From contig JBAWVO010000217.1 of NCBI GenBank assembly GCA_037147235.1, forward strand, positions 1 to 11,127: a DNA stretch of 11,127 nt, in the 5' to 3' direction. How positions within the stretch are numbered: the stretch's first letter is position 1; each line of letters opens with the position of its first letter. The stretch comes from JANXQG01 sp037147235 (GTDB taxonomy: Bacteria > Planctomycetota > Planctomycetia > Pirellulales > Thermoguttaceae). Below are positions 1 to 7,236 of the stretch, piece by piece. Under the pieces are notes generated by a model, which was given only the letters and a program-made list of their open reading frames with translations, did not search any database and had not been told where the DNA came from. A program made the position numbers and the translations under genes.

Positions 1-50
1 CCCCCCACCCCCGCACACACGCAGCCAGCGAGAGCACCGCAAGCACACCC

Positions 51-416
51 ATGCCCATGCCCATCACCTTCATCTATTCGCAGCTTGCCACCGATCCTGA
101 CCTGAGTGAACTGGTCGATTTATTCGTGCAAGAGATGCCCGATCGAATCAACGCCCTGGAAATACAGGCGCAAAGTCGCGACTGGCAACAACTGACTCGA
201 ACTGCCCATCAAATCAAAGGTGCGGCCGGGAGCTACGGATTCCTGGCAATAACTCCCTGCGCTGCCCGACTGGAATCTGCCGCGAGAAACGGCGGCCAGG
301 AGGAAGAGATTCTTTCGACGCTTGACGAGCTTCTGAGTCTTTGTCGCCAGGTGCGATCTGGAGTACCCCAAGCAAAAGACGAGCATTGCCCTAACCAAAG
401 GAGCGAATCCCCATGA
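51..416 (+). CDS. Standalone histidine phosphotransfer (Hpt) domain protein
   Basis: A 121-residue protein that is essentially one Hpt four-helix domain. It would carry a phosphoryl group on a histidine between a kinase and a response regulator in the cytoplasm. The phospho-accepting site is visible as TAHQIKGAAGSYGF, with His53 followed by the usual K-G-x-A-G-S pattern. The early part (residues 11-35, acidic, LVDLFVQEMPDRI) matches the first helices of small Hpt proteins. The last 20 or so residues are polar and probably disordered. The start is uncertain: ATG occurs at 51 and 57, neither has a clear Shine-Dalgarno sequence, and the frame stays open to the window edge, so an upstream extension cannot be excluded. 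The length and the start of the Hpt fold favour a start here. The stop codon overlaps the next gene's ATG, which suggests translational coupling with the response regulator. The relay role is inferred from the family and the neighbours. Confidence 0.88.
   Translation: MPMPITFIYSQLATDPDLSELVDLFVQEMPDRINALEIQAQSRDWQQLTRTAHQIKGAAGSYGFLAITPCAARLESAARNGGQEEEILSTLDELLSLCRQVRSGVPQAKDEHCPNQRSESP
398..403 (+). promoter_or_regulatory. Ribosome binding site of the response regulator gene
   Basis: AAGGAG lies 9 nt before the ATG at 413, inside the 3' end of the Hpt gene. It fixes the response regulator start at 413. Together with the ATGA stop/start overlap (413-416) it suggests coupled translation of the two proteins. 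Confidence 0.75.
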
Positions 417-925
417 ACTACCGGAAAACCATTCTGCACGTTGACGACGATCCGCAGTTGACTCGGCTGGTCGCCCATTATCTCCAGCCACTCGGTTACG
501 AAGTGACCTCTCTCAATGACCCGACGCAAACCCTCCGGGTGCTGAGCGAATTGCAACATCGACTGGTCCTTCTGGACATCGACATGCCCGAGGCTAATGG
601 TCTCGATCTGCTCCAACAAATCAAACATACCCACGGGGGCAGCCAAGTCATCATGCTGACAGGACTGGTCTCGACGCAGACTCTCTTGCAGTCGTATCGC
701 TGGGGAGCGGAATTCTGTATCTTCAAGCCGATGACAAACGTCGCCCCTTTATTGGAGGCTGTCGAGGCAGTGTTCCGTAAAATCGACCATTGGTGGAGCG
801 CATTGGAGGAGCTCGGCAAGCAACGGCGCAACCTAGAAAACGGTGGCGGCCTGCCGCTTCCGGAAGCGGCTCTTGAGGTTCCAATAAGCCAACTTGTCGC
901 CACGACAGGACTCCAGGAAGGATAG
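413..925 (+). CDS. Single-domain response regulator (CheY-like receiver)
   Basis: 170 residues with a canonical receiver domain at about residues 5-123. The acidic pocket is visible in ILHVDDDP (Asp11, Asp12). The phospho-acceptor is Asp55 in LVLLDIDMP, the conserved Thr83 is in MLTG, and the conserved Lys105 is in FKP, so the domain should accept phosphate. About 45 residues follow (KIDHWWSALEELGKQRRNLENG and a Pro/Leu-rich tail) and resemble no DNA-binding or enzymatic output domain I can recognise. The protein therefore probably acts by protein contact or as a phosphorelay intermediate. It overlaps the Hpt gene by 4 nt and lies 5 nt upstream of the CheA gene, so the three are almost certainly co-transcribed. 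The partners (Hpt and CheA) are inferred from that context. I do not call it CheY because flagellar context is not visible and the tail is longer than in CheY. Confidence 0.92.
   Translation: MNYRKTILHVDDDPQLTRLVAHYLQPLGYEVTSLNDPTQTLRVLSELQHRLVLLDIDMPEANGLDLLQQIKHTHGGSQVIMLTGLVSTQTLLQSYRWGAEFCIFKPMTNVAPLLEAVEAVFRKIDHWWSALEELGKQRRNLENGGGLPLPEAALEVPISQLVATTGLQEG
916..921 (+). promoter_or_regulatory. Ribosome binding site of the CheA-type kinase gene
   Basis: GGAAGG within AGGAAGGATAGG lies 9 nt before the ATG at 931 and overlaps the end of the response regulator gene. It supports 931 as the kinase start. Confidence 0.7.
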
Positions 926-930
926 GCCCA

Positions 931-2808
931 ATGGACACCAGCGTGATCGACCAGCATGAGGCACTCGCGGATTTCATCGACGAAGGCGTGGAGTCGCTGC
1001 GAGGACTTCCGGCGCAGTTGGATGCCTATCGTTCGACGCCAACCGTTGCCGAGCCGATCAACGCCGTCTTTCGGGCCATTCACTCTATCAAGGGCTGTGC
1101 CGCCTTCCTTGGATTGGATGCCATCCGGGCTTTCTCCCACGCCCTGGAAAATACCCTGGACGTAATCCGCACGGAATTCACTCCGCTGCATGACGTCTTG
1201 GAGCACAGCCTCATCGAAGGCTTCGACCGGTTGGATGCCTTGCTCCAAGAGGCTGCGGGTGGGAAGATCGCGACGGAATTGCGGTCGGAAGACATGCGTA
1301 TCCTGGAGGCGGTGCGAGCGGCGGCAAGTAGTTCTCCGCCTGGTCAAACTGCCGAAGCAGCTTTCCTCGCGGCTATTCAGCGGATCGCGAACCTTATGGA
1401 TGCCGGTGGCCTGGAGGTTCGACAAGCTGGCCAGGAGCTGCGCGGGTTGCTGCACGGCTATACGTCGCAATCCAATCTTCAAGAGCCCGAGGTGTTGGCC
1501 CTGGAAACCATGAAGCCAGCCGAACTTGGCGGTTACCCCGAGGGACCGCAAAACAATCTTGCGGCGACGGACCAGCAAGCGGCCGTTGCCGAACTCGCCG
1601 AGCCGGCAGCGGCAGCAAAGTCCAGCTTCGTCCGCGTCAAGGAAGAACATCTCAACGACTTCCTGGAGCATGTTTCCAGGATGTTCATCACCTCGGATCG
1701 CTTCCGCGATCTGCAGTTGCGAATGGCCCAAACGAGACAACTGCCCGAACTGGCCGAAGAGCTAAGTCAGATCAACATGGATCTGAAGGTCGAGTCCACG
1801 ACGCTACAGCATGGGGTGATGACTTTGCGTCGCGTCTCCATTGGCGGCTTGTTTTCCAAGTTCCCTCGCATGGCGAGGGGGCTTGCCTCCCAACTCGGCA
1901 AGCAGATCCACATGCATCTCTCCGGCGAAGAGACTGAAATTGACAAGCAACTCTCCGAAGATCTCGATGCACTGCTTACCCATCTCGTGCGGAACGTCGT
2001 GGACCACGCGATGGAGACCCCGGAGCAGCGAACGGCATGTCGGAAGAGCGAGACCGGCAACCTGCACCTAGAGGCCCAATCGACCCCGAACCTGGTGGCG
2101 ATTCTCGTTCGCGACGACGGCCGGGGAATGGATCCCCAGCGGCTCCGTGCGAAGGCCGTGGAAAAAGGGATAATCACCCAAACCCAGGCCGATGCGCTCT
2201 CCAACGAAGATGCCCTGCAACTGATCTTCCGCCCCGGCTTCTCCACTGCGGAGCAGGTCTCGGAGGTCTCCGGTCGCGGCGTCGGCATGGATGTCGTGCG
2301 AGCCACCGTCGAGCAGCACCATGGCCAGGTATCCATCGAATCGGTCGTCGGTCAGGGTACAACCATCCGCCTGGAGTTCCCGGTGCGCCAGGCGACCTTG
2401 GTAATCGATGGGCTGATGGTTGCCGGCGGAACCGACCAATTCGTCATTCCTTTTGAGAATATCAAGGAAATCGTCCGCGTTGATGCCGCACAATTCCAAT
2501 CCGTTCATGGGCGCCCCATGGCGATGATCGGCAACTCCACCTTCCATGCGGTGCATCTCGAAGAACTCACCGGCATGCGGCACGAGGACCGCATGGCGAC
2601 CGGTTCGGAGGTGGTTGTCGTGGTGGAGTGCAAGGGCCGCAGTTTGTGTATTCGCGTAGACAACGTCCTGGGCCATCGCCAAGTGGTAGTTACGGCCCTC
2701 AATAAGATCCTGCCCGACAGCACGAAGCTCACCGGTATCGCCCAGCTCGGCGGTGGCCGCCTCGCGCCCGTACTGAACATTCCCGAGATCGTGAAGAACC
2801 TCGTGTGA
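931..2808 (+). CDS. CheA-type chemosensory histidine kinase
   Basis: A 625-residue cytoplasmic kinase with CheA architecture. An N-terminal Hpt (P1) domain spans residues 1-125, with the phospho-accepting His51 in AIHSIKGCAAFLG. A long Ala/Glu-rich stretch (about 130-230) follows and shows no recognisable CheY-binding P2 domain. Dimerisation helices (P3, about 232-305) contain the conserved MTLRRVSIGGLFSKFPRMAR transition. The ATP-binding P4 domain (about 306-485) has an N box HLVRNVVDHAMETP (Asn355, Asp358, His359), a G1 box DDGRGMD (395-401), the PGFSTAEQVSEVSGRG stretch and a G2 box GRGVGMD (448-454). A CheW-like regulatory P5 domain occupies about 486-622. All catalytic boxes look intact, so it should be active. 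It is the last gene of the Hpt-receiver-kinase operon. With no P2 and no CheW, receptor, CheR or CheB gene in view, whether it drives motility or another output is unknown. A gene symbol is withheld because several CheA paralogues commonly coexist in one genome. Confidence 0.93.
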   Translation: MDTSVIDQHEALADFIDEGVESLRGLPAQLDAYRSTPTVAEPINAVFRAIHSIKGCAAFLGLDAIRAFSHALENTLDVIRTEFTPLHDVLEHSLIEGFDRLDALLQEAAGGKIATELRSEDMRILEAVRAAASSSPPGQTAEAAFLAAIQRIANLMDAGGLEVRQAGQELRGLLHGYTSQSNLQEPEVLALETMKPAELGGYPEGPQNNLAATDQQAAVAELAEPAAAAKSSFVRVKEEHLNDFLEHVSRMFITSDRFRDLQLRMAQTRQLPELAEELSQINMDLKVESTTLQHGVMTLRRVSIGGLFSKFPRMARGLASQLGKQIHMHLSGEETEIDKQLSEDLDALLTHLVRNVVDHAMETPEQRTACRKSETGNLHLEAQSTPNLVAILVRDDGRGMDPQRLRAKAVEKGIITQTQADALSNEDALQLIFRPGFSTAEQVSEVSGRGVGMDVVRATVEQHHGQVSIESVVGQGTTIRLEFPVRQATLVIDGLMVAGGTDQFVIPFENIKEIVRVDAAQFQSVHGRPMAMIGNSTFHAVHLEELTGMRHEDRMATGSEVVVVVECKGRSLCIRVDNVLGHRQVVVTALNKILPDSTKLTGIAQLGGGRLAPVLNIPEIVKNLV

Positions 2809-3022
2809 ATCAAGATGCCACGATTATGCGTACTCTCGACATTTATATCTACCAAAACACCAAACAAGCGGAGTCGGTCTTTCGTGGTGCTCGCTGATCC
2901 GCCCACCCTGCCGCAAAATTCCTGACAAACCAAGTCCGAGATCGCCGTCACGGAATTCAAAGTGCCAGCTCGCCGTGAAATGAGACTCGCTCAAGGCACT
3001 CTCCGCCGCAAGTCCATTTCAC
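2809..3022 (+). other. Non-coding spacer between convergent genes
   Basis: The first part of the 359-bp spacer between the CheA stop and the convergent HEAT-gene stop. I see no convincing gene here. Two tiny frames (ATG at 2815 and at 2826) lack ribosome binding sites. The only structure noted is an inverted pair AGTGCC (2961-2966) and GGCACT (2995-3000) with a long interval. It could help end CheA transcription but has no T-run, so no terminator is claimed. The rest of the spacer holds the decayed repeat element described separately. Confidence 0.5.
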
Positions 3023-3133
3023 CATCGGTGGGGTTAGCTGACTGTCCTGTTTTGCTCACTCGCCGAACGGGAGGCGGACGGCACACGGAGTGTGCCTGCT
3101 ACTTTTTTTGCGACACTTATTTCTGCGCCGATC
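3023..3133. repeat. Decayed copy of the MITE-like element
   Basis: A relative of the complete element at 7071-7178. Positions 3041-3137 align to 7087-7182 at roughly 90% identity by eye, with one single-base gap. It includes the same perfect palindrome GGCACAC-GGA-GTGTGCC (3080-3096). The right end is well kept: its reverse complement begins GATCGGCGCA and ends AATAAGTGTCG, with two differences from the left terminal repeat of the other copy. The left end is eroded: only CATCGGTG and ACTGTC remain recognisable, with about 2 extra bases between them. No matching 5-bp direct repeat flanks it. It carries no coding capacity, so if mobile it would depend on a transposase elsewhere. It begins 34 bp past the stop of the - strand HEAT gene. 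Confidence 0.75.
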
Positions 3134-3167
3134 CTTATCTCCTGAAATTTCTGCTTTTCTTACTTCT

Positions 3168-5519
3168 TCACTTCTTCTGCTCTTTGGCTTTGTCGAGCGG
3201 TTTGCCCGGCCGCTTCAGTTGGGCTGGCTTCTCCGGCGTGGCACCCTTCTTGGCCGCTTCCAGGAGCGAAGGTGTAGCCCGTGACTCGATCGTGCTGAGG
3301 ATCGATGTCAGCACTTGTTGCGTAGCCTGATCCTGCGAAACACTCTCACGGCAGCGCGCGTATAGCACGCGAATCGCCTCTTGGTCCAGCAGCAGGCCGA
3401 ATCGCTGTACGTTGAAACCAAATGCGATGCCGGCGGCCTGGCGAACCGCGAGCGGGTTGACGAAACGGCCGGCCAGATCAGTCAGGGCACGCTGGCTCGC
3501 CTGCGTGCCGAGGTTGGCCAGTACGGCGACCGCGTGGCCGCTCAATCGCGGCACGCGCAAACCGGCCAGCACCGCATCTTCCACCCGGTGCATGTCATAG
3601 AGATTGCCGGACGTGCCAGCCAGCTTTGCCAGACAGTTCAATGCCCGCACGGCCAGATCCTGCCGCTCGGAAAAACCGACGAACTCTCGTGGCGTCAGGG
3701 CCATGAGCTGGCCCAATTGCCAGCGGGCCGCCGTGGCATCAATGGGCTGCGAAAAGGCGATTGCCAGAGGATCTTCGTCAGCGATCCGCTCGGCCCGCTT
3801 GAGGAAACCTGCGCGAGCAATCAGCCCGATCCGCAAGCTGGCCGTGCGATAGTCCTGGTGAAGTTGCTGCACGATTTCTTCCGCCGGCGGACCTAAAGTC
3901 GCCATGTCGATCAGGACGAACTCGTAATCGGGGCAACGCAAGGCCATGCGCACCGCCTCGCGACCCGCGACCGCCGAATCCGAAACAATGTTGCGAAACT
4001 TCAGCACGCCAATCCACTCCTCCAACGTCTCGGTGTTGGAACTGACGACCAGTGCCCGGCGACCACCGCTCGACGCGGCCAGGTAGGCCAGCGACTCCAG
4101 CAGATGGCTCGAACCGGCAAAGGCCGTCTGCGGCTGCAAACGCACAATCGCTTCCGCTGCGGCCATTCGCAACCGCCGATCGGTGCTTCGCACGGCACGC
4201 ACCAACGGCGATGCCTCGCTTCCACCCCGCAGCAGATCCTGTGGCTTACCCGCCCGACCGAGGATTTCGGCCGCCGCCCGCGCCGCCGCCGGATGGTTCT
4301 CGGCCAGGCAGAAGGCCAGCACGCTCTCGATCATCCGAGAATCAAGTGCCGCGATCGCGCGCACGGTCGGATCCTTGTCGAAGTCCAACCGCTTATCGAG
4401 TCCACGATCATAGACGGCCTGCTCCAACACGGCGGCCAGAGCCAGCATCTGCACCTGGCGGTTGTCGGGCGCAAGCGACCTGGCAGCACAGGCCAGTCGG
4501 GCCGCAATCGCCCGAGCGGCATCCTCCGGTGCATAATTTTGCGACGTGCATTGATTGGTCGCAGAATCCCATTTCCAGAGCGTGACGCGGCCGTCGACGT
4601 CGATTCGCATCCTCTGTTTGCCGGCGAAGTAGCTTTTCGCCAGATCCGACAACTGCTGAGCCGCCTGGGCCTTGCTGGGCAATTGCCCCATCAGTTTCAC
4701 AATCGCCTCGCGCGCCGGCGCACGGACCCGCACGTCGCTCTCCTCGGACAGTGCCGGAACGAAAAGATAGACGGTCGCCTGGGTAGCTCGCATATCCGCC
4801 AATGCCTTAATGGCCTGGATCATGAATTCCGGTTCGGCATGCTGAACGATGTCGGCCAAGGGTTCGATGGCGTCGCCGCGCATGGCCACCAAGGCCGAGC
4901 GGACGGCAGCATATTCCGCGGCCCGCTGCGGATCGGCGAGTACGGCAATCAGGGCATTCACGCCCGCGCCGCGCGCGCCTTGCAGACTTCCCCGTGCCCG
5001 CGAGCGAACTTCCGGTGCAGGATCCTGCAATTGCTTGATCTGCTCGGCGATTCGGGCTGGGTCGTGCAAGCGGCGATTGACGGCACTCAGAGCCGTGTGG
5101 ATCAATTCTTCACTCTCGGGCCGCAATTCGGTTCGGCCCGCCATATCGGTGAAGGCGGGCGTATGGAACTCATCGACCAAGGCCATCCACTGGCCGTCAT
5201 CGAGTTTCGCATCCAGGATTTTTTTCAGGAATCCCTTGGCCAACTCCGGCCTGCCTGCTTGAATCAACAATTGCGCCGTACTGAAAATCTCCGATGGCGT
5301 GGTCGGGTTCGTTGCCAATAAAGCCGTAACCACGGGGTCTTCCGGCGGCGCGAGGTTGACGGACTTCCCGGCAGCTCCGGCTTTACTGCCTCCAGCCGAC
5401 TTTCCCGCGGCCGGCTTGCCGTTTTTCTCCTTGGCCGGTGCCTCGTCGATGCCTTGTGCCGATGCGGTCAGTAAAAAGCAGATTCCGGCGTAAAGCAATG
5501 TTTGGCGAATGTGGTTCAT
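3168..5519 (-). CDS. Exported HEAT-repeat protein with a degenerate receiver-like domain
   Basis: 783 residues. The N-terminus (MNHIRQ, a hydrophobic stretch, then TASAQG) reads as a Sec signal peptide with likely cleavage after Ala21. A Lys/Gly/Ala-rich low-complexity stretch (28-55) follows. HEAT/PBS-lyase-like helical repeats appear at about 150-290 and 380-465, with a second helical series at about 615-745. Between them, residues 487-605 look like a CheY-type receiver fold. It runs RALVVSSN, then FVLIDM, then IGLIA, then AFSQPID, in the right order and spacing. Asp538 sits where the phospho-acceptor would be, but the acidic pair is replaced by Ser493-Ser494 and the conserved Lys by Gln591, so phosphorylation is unlikely. 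The C-terminus is Lys-rich. The function is unknown and a scaffold or protein-binding role is inference. It lies 98 bp downstream of argH on the same strand. The ATG at 5519 has no strong ribosome binding site, but the signal peptide supports it. No membrane anchor is visible beyond the signal peptide. Confidence 0.85.
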   Translation of the reverse strand: MNHIRQTLLYAGICFLLTASAQGIDEAPAKEKNGKPAAGKSAGGSKAGAAGKSVNLAPPEDPVVTALLATNPTTPSEIFSTAQLLIQAGRPELAKGFLKKILDAKLDDGQWMALVDEFHTPAFTDMAGRTELRPESEELIHTALSAVNRRLHDPARIAEQIKQLQDPAPEVRSRARGSLQGARGAGVNALIAVLADPQRAAEYAAVRSALVAMRGDAIEPLADIVQHAEPEFMIQAIKALADMRATQATVYLFVPALSEESDVRVRAPAREAIVKLMGQLPSKAQAAQQLSDLAKSYFAGKQRMRIDVDGRVTLWKWDSATNQCTSQNYAPEDAARAIAARLACAARSLAPDNRQVQMLALAAVLEQAVYDRGLDKRLDFDKDPTVRAIAALDSRMIESVLAFCLAENHPAAARAAAEILGRAGKPQDLLRGGSEASPLVRAVRSTDRRLRMAAAEAIVRLQPQTAFAGSSHLLESLAYLAASSGGRRALVVSSNTETLEEWIGVLKFRNIVSDSAVAGREAVRMALRCPDYEFVLIDMATLGPPAEEIVQQLHQDYRTASLRIGLIARAGFLKRAERIADEDPLAIAFSQPIDATAARWQLGQLMALTPREFVGFSERQDLAVRALNCLAKLAGTSGNLYDMHRVEDAVLAGLRVPRLSGHAVAVLANLGTQASQRALTDLAGRFVNPLAVRQAAGIAFGFNVQRFGLLLDQEAIRVLYARCRESVSQDQATQQVLTSILSTIESRATPSLLEAAKKGATPEKPAQLKRPGKPLDKAKEQKK

Positions 5520-5542
5520 GATGGATACCGTTGCCAGTTGCG

Positions 5543-5590
5543 AAGCCGCGAGCGGCTGTAGTCGTTGAATTCAAGCGTAGGTTGTAGTCG
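5543..5590. repeat. Palindrome and short direct repeat upstream of the HEAT gene
   Basis: AGCCGC-GA-GCGGCT (5543-5556) is a perfect inverted repeat, best folded as a 5-bp stem with a 4-base loop. It is followed by two copies of TGTAGTCG (5556-5563 and 5583-5590, 27 bp apart). This fills most of the 98-bp gap between the argH stop and the HEAT-gene start. There is no T-run after the stem on the - strand, so it does not look like an intrinsic terminator. It resembles REP-type intergenic palindromes. No transposase or second copy is visible in the window. Confidence 0.5.
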
Positions 5591-5610
5591 CTGCGCTCGA
5601 CCGCACCCTT

Positions 5611-5638
5611 CTAACTCCTAACTCCTAACTCCTAGCTC
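5611..5638. repeat. 7-bp tandem repeat, four units, overlapping the end of argH
   Basis: Three exact units of CTAACTC and a fourth, CTAGCTC (5632-5638), lie head to tail. On the - strand the units read GAGCTAG then GAGTTAG three times. The first three units in the reading direction encode the last residues of ArgH (ELGVRS) and its TAG stop. The final unit (5611-5617) lies just beyond the stop. Confidence 0.9.
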
Positions 5639-7003
5639 CTTCTTCCATTTTTCGACTTGCTTCTTCACCTGCTCCGGAGCCGTCGAGCCGTAGCTTTGCA
5701 TGGCGGCCACCGCTTGCTCGACGCCCAAAACGTCATACACCGATTCGTCCAACTCCGGCAGTGCTTCACGAAAATCTTCCAGCGGCAGATCGGATAGCCG
5801 CACATCGCGGTCCAATGCCTTGCGCACCAGGCGGCCGACGAGGCCATGAGCCGTTCGCTGGGGAACGCCGCGGCGGATCAGGTATTCCATAAACGTGGTG
5901 GCGTCGAGATGCCCGCGGTCCAATCGCAGGGCGATCGCCGGCCGATTCAGTTCCGCAGTGGCCATCAACGGCGCAGCTAGTTCCAGCGACGCCCGAACCG
6001 TGTCGAACGCGTCGAACAGCGGCGGCTTGTCCTCTTGAAGATCACGGTTATAGGCCAGCGGCAGACCCTTGATCAGAACCAGTAACGTCTGTAGGCTGCC
6101 GATCACTCGGGCCGTCTTGCCGCGAATCAACTCCAGCACGTCGGGGTTGACCTTTTGCGGCATGATCGATGACCCGGTGCAAAATGCCTGCGGCAACTTG
6201 AGAAAGTTGAACTCCATGGTCGACCAGAGAATCCACTCCTCGGCCCAGGTGCTGAGGTGCTCGGCGATCATCGTCAGGCAGAAAGTAAACTCCAGCACGA
6301 AGTCGCGATCGCTCGATGCGTCGATGCTGTTGGCTGCCACTTCCTCGAAGCCAAGCCGCTTGGCGACGTCGTCGCGATCGATCGGCAGGCTGGTTCCCGC
6401 CAAGGCCGCGGTGCCGAGCGTCAAGCGATTCGTCCGCCGCCGACAGTCGGCAAGACGCTGCCGATCGCGTCGAAACTTCTCGCAATAGGCCAGCCAGTAA
6501 TGCGGGGCAAGAACCGGCTGAGCGCGCTGCGTATGAGTATAGCCGGGCAGGATCACGTCGGCGTCGGCGTCGCACCGGCCGACCAACGCCCTTTGCACAT
6601 CGGATAGCCGCTGATCGATCTCGTCAATCGCTTCACGGACCCACAGGCGAAGGTCCGTCGATACCTGATCATTGCGACTCCTGGCCGTATGCAGCTTGCG
6701 GCCGACGTCGCCAATCCGATCGACGAGGGCCTTCTCAATGTGCATGTGGATGTCTTCCAATTCCGTGCGGAACGGGAAACTTCCCTGCTCAATTTCTCGG
6801 CGAATCTCGCCTAAGGTTTGCTCGATCATCCGACATTCATCGGCCGTGAGCAGGCCAACTTTGGCCAACATCTGAGCGTGGGCCACGGAACCTTCGATGT
6901 CCTGCGCAAACAAACGGCGATCAAAGCTCACGCTTTCCGTGAACCGCTCAACACGGCGATCGGTCGCCACATCAAATACACCACCCCAGGCCTTTTCCGA
7001 CAA
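5618..7003 (-). CDS. argH: Argininosuccinate lyase
   Basis: Cleaves argininosuccinate to arginine and fumarate, the last step of arginine synthesis, in the cytoplasm as a homotetramer. The predicted 461 residues match the family's usual length. Family motifs are clear: HTARSRNDQV (105-114), GYTHTQRAQP (154-163, with the catalytic-region His157) and the fumarase/aspartase superfamily signature GSSIMPQKVNPD (277-288), which carries the catalytic Ser. I chose the TTG at 7003 because translation then begins MSEKAWGGVF, as expected for ArgH, and GAGG lies 6 nt upstream. A longer in-frame version from another TTG at 7048 adds 15 hydrophobic residues not expected in the family and has no ribosome binding site. 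The C-terminal residues and stop are encoded by a 7-bp tandem repeat. A MITE-like element ends 67 bp upstream of the start, so the promoter is either very short or lies within or beyond that element. No other arginine genes are in view. Confidence 0.95.
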   Translation of the reverse strand: MSEKAWGGVFDVATDRRVERFTESVSFDRRLFAQDIEGSVAHAQMLAKVGLLTADECRMIEQTLGEIRREIEQGSFPFRTELEDIHMHIEKALVDRIGDVGRKLHTARSRNDQVSTDLRLWVREAIDEIDQRLSDVQRALVGRCDADADVILPGYTHTQRAQPVLAPHYWLAYCEKFRRDRQRLADCRRRTNRLTLGTAALAGTSLPIDRDDVAKRLGFEEVAANSIDASSDRDFVLEFTFCLTMIAEHLSTWAEEWILWSTMEFNFLKLPQAFCTGSSIMPQKVNPDVLELIRGKTARVIGSLQTLLVLIKGLPLAYNRDLQEDKPPLFDAFDTVRASLELAAPLMATAELNRPAIALRLDRGHLDATTFMEYLIRRGVPQRTAHGLVGRLVRKALDRDVRLSDLPLEDFREALPELDESVYDVLGVEQAVAAMQSYGSTAPEQVKKQVEKWKKELGVRS

Positions 7004-7070
7004 ATCAAACCTCAAGCATCCAATTAGGATCACCCATGGAATCGACAACTTAATAATCTAAATGACTTAC

Positions 7071-7178
7071 GATCGGCGCATAAATAACTGTCGTGTTTTG
7101 CCCACTCGCCGTGCGGGGACGGACGGCACACGGAGTGTGCCTGCTACTTTTCTTGCGACACTTATTGATGCGCCGATC
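7071..7178. mobile_element. MITE-like element with 23-bp terminal inverted repeats
   Basis: A 108-bp non-coding element. Its left end (7071-7093, GATCGGCGCAT...TGTCG) and right end (7156-7178) are inverted copies matching at 21 of 23 positions. It is flanked on both sides by CTTAC (7066-7070 and 7179-7183), consistent with a 5-bp target-site duplication. A perfect internal palindrome GGCACAC-GGA-GTGTGCC lies at 7125-7141. A related decayed copy occurs at 3023-3133. There is no open frame for a transposase, so mobilisation would have to be in trans. It occupies most of the gap between the typA stop and the argH start. One caution: the decayed copy also has CTTA just outside its right end, so part of the direct repeat could reflect target preference or belong to the element. 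Confidence 0.8.
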
Positions 7179-7236
7179 CTTACGGCGGGTTGTCAACGAA
7201 TTTGGAACACCGAACCGAAGGCTCTTGACAAGGGCA

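Noticed and set aside
496..1740. Long - strand open frame (414 codons) opposite the response regulator and CheA genes
   Set aside because: It is antisense to two genes with clear domain motifs, its translation is Arg/Ser/Cys-rich with no recognisable family, and it spans their junction. It is a shadow of GC-rich coding sequence.
2815..2928. Small + strand frames from ATG 2815 (37 codons) and ATG 2826 (23 codons) after the CheA gene
   Set aside because: Neither has a ribosome binding site or a recognisable product, and there is no sign of a decayed CheW gene in the spacer.
2962..3330. + strand open frame of 122 codons running through the decayed repeat into the HEAT gene
   Set aside because: It crosses a repeat element and the 3' end of a well-supported gene on the other strand, and its product is compositionally odd with no motif.
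4104..5321. Long + strand open frame (405 codons) opposite the HEAT-repeat gene
   Set aside because: The - strand frame has a signal peptide and ordered repeat domains, while this one is His/Arg/Gln-rich without motifs, as expected for an antisense shadow.
7049..7085. Possible -10 box TAGATT for argH with a -35 box inside the repeat element
   Set aside because: The hexamer at the proper distance (TTATGC) shares only two positions with TTGACA, which is too weak to call.
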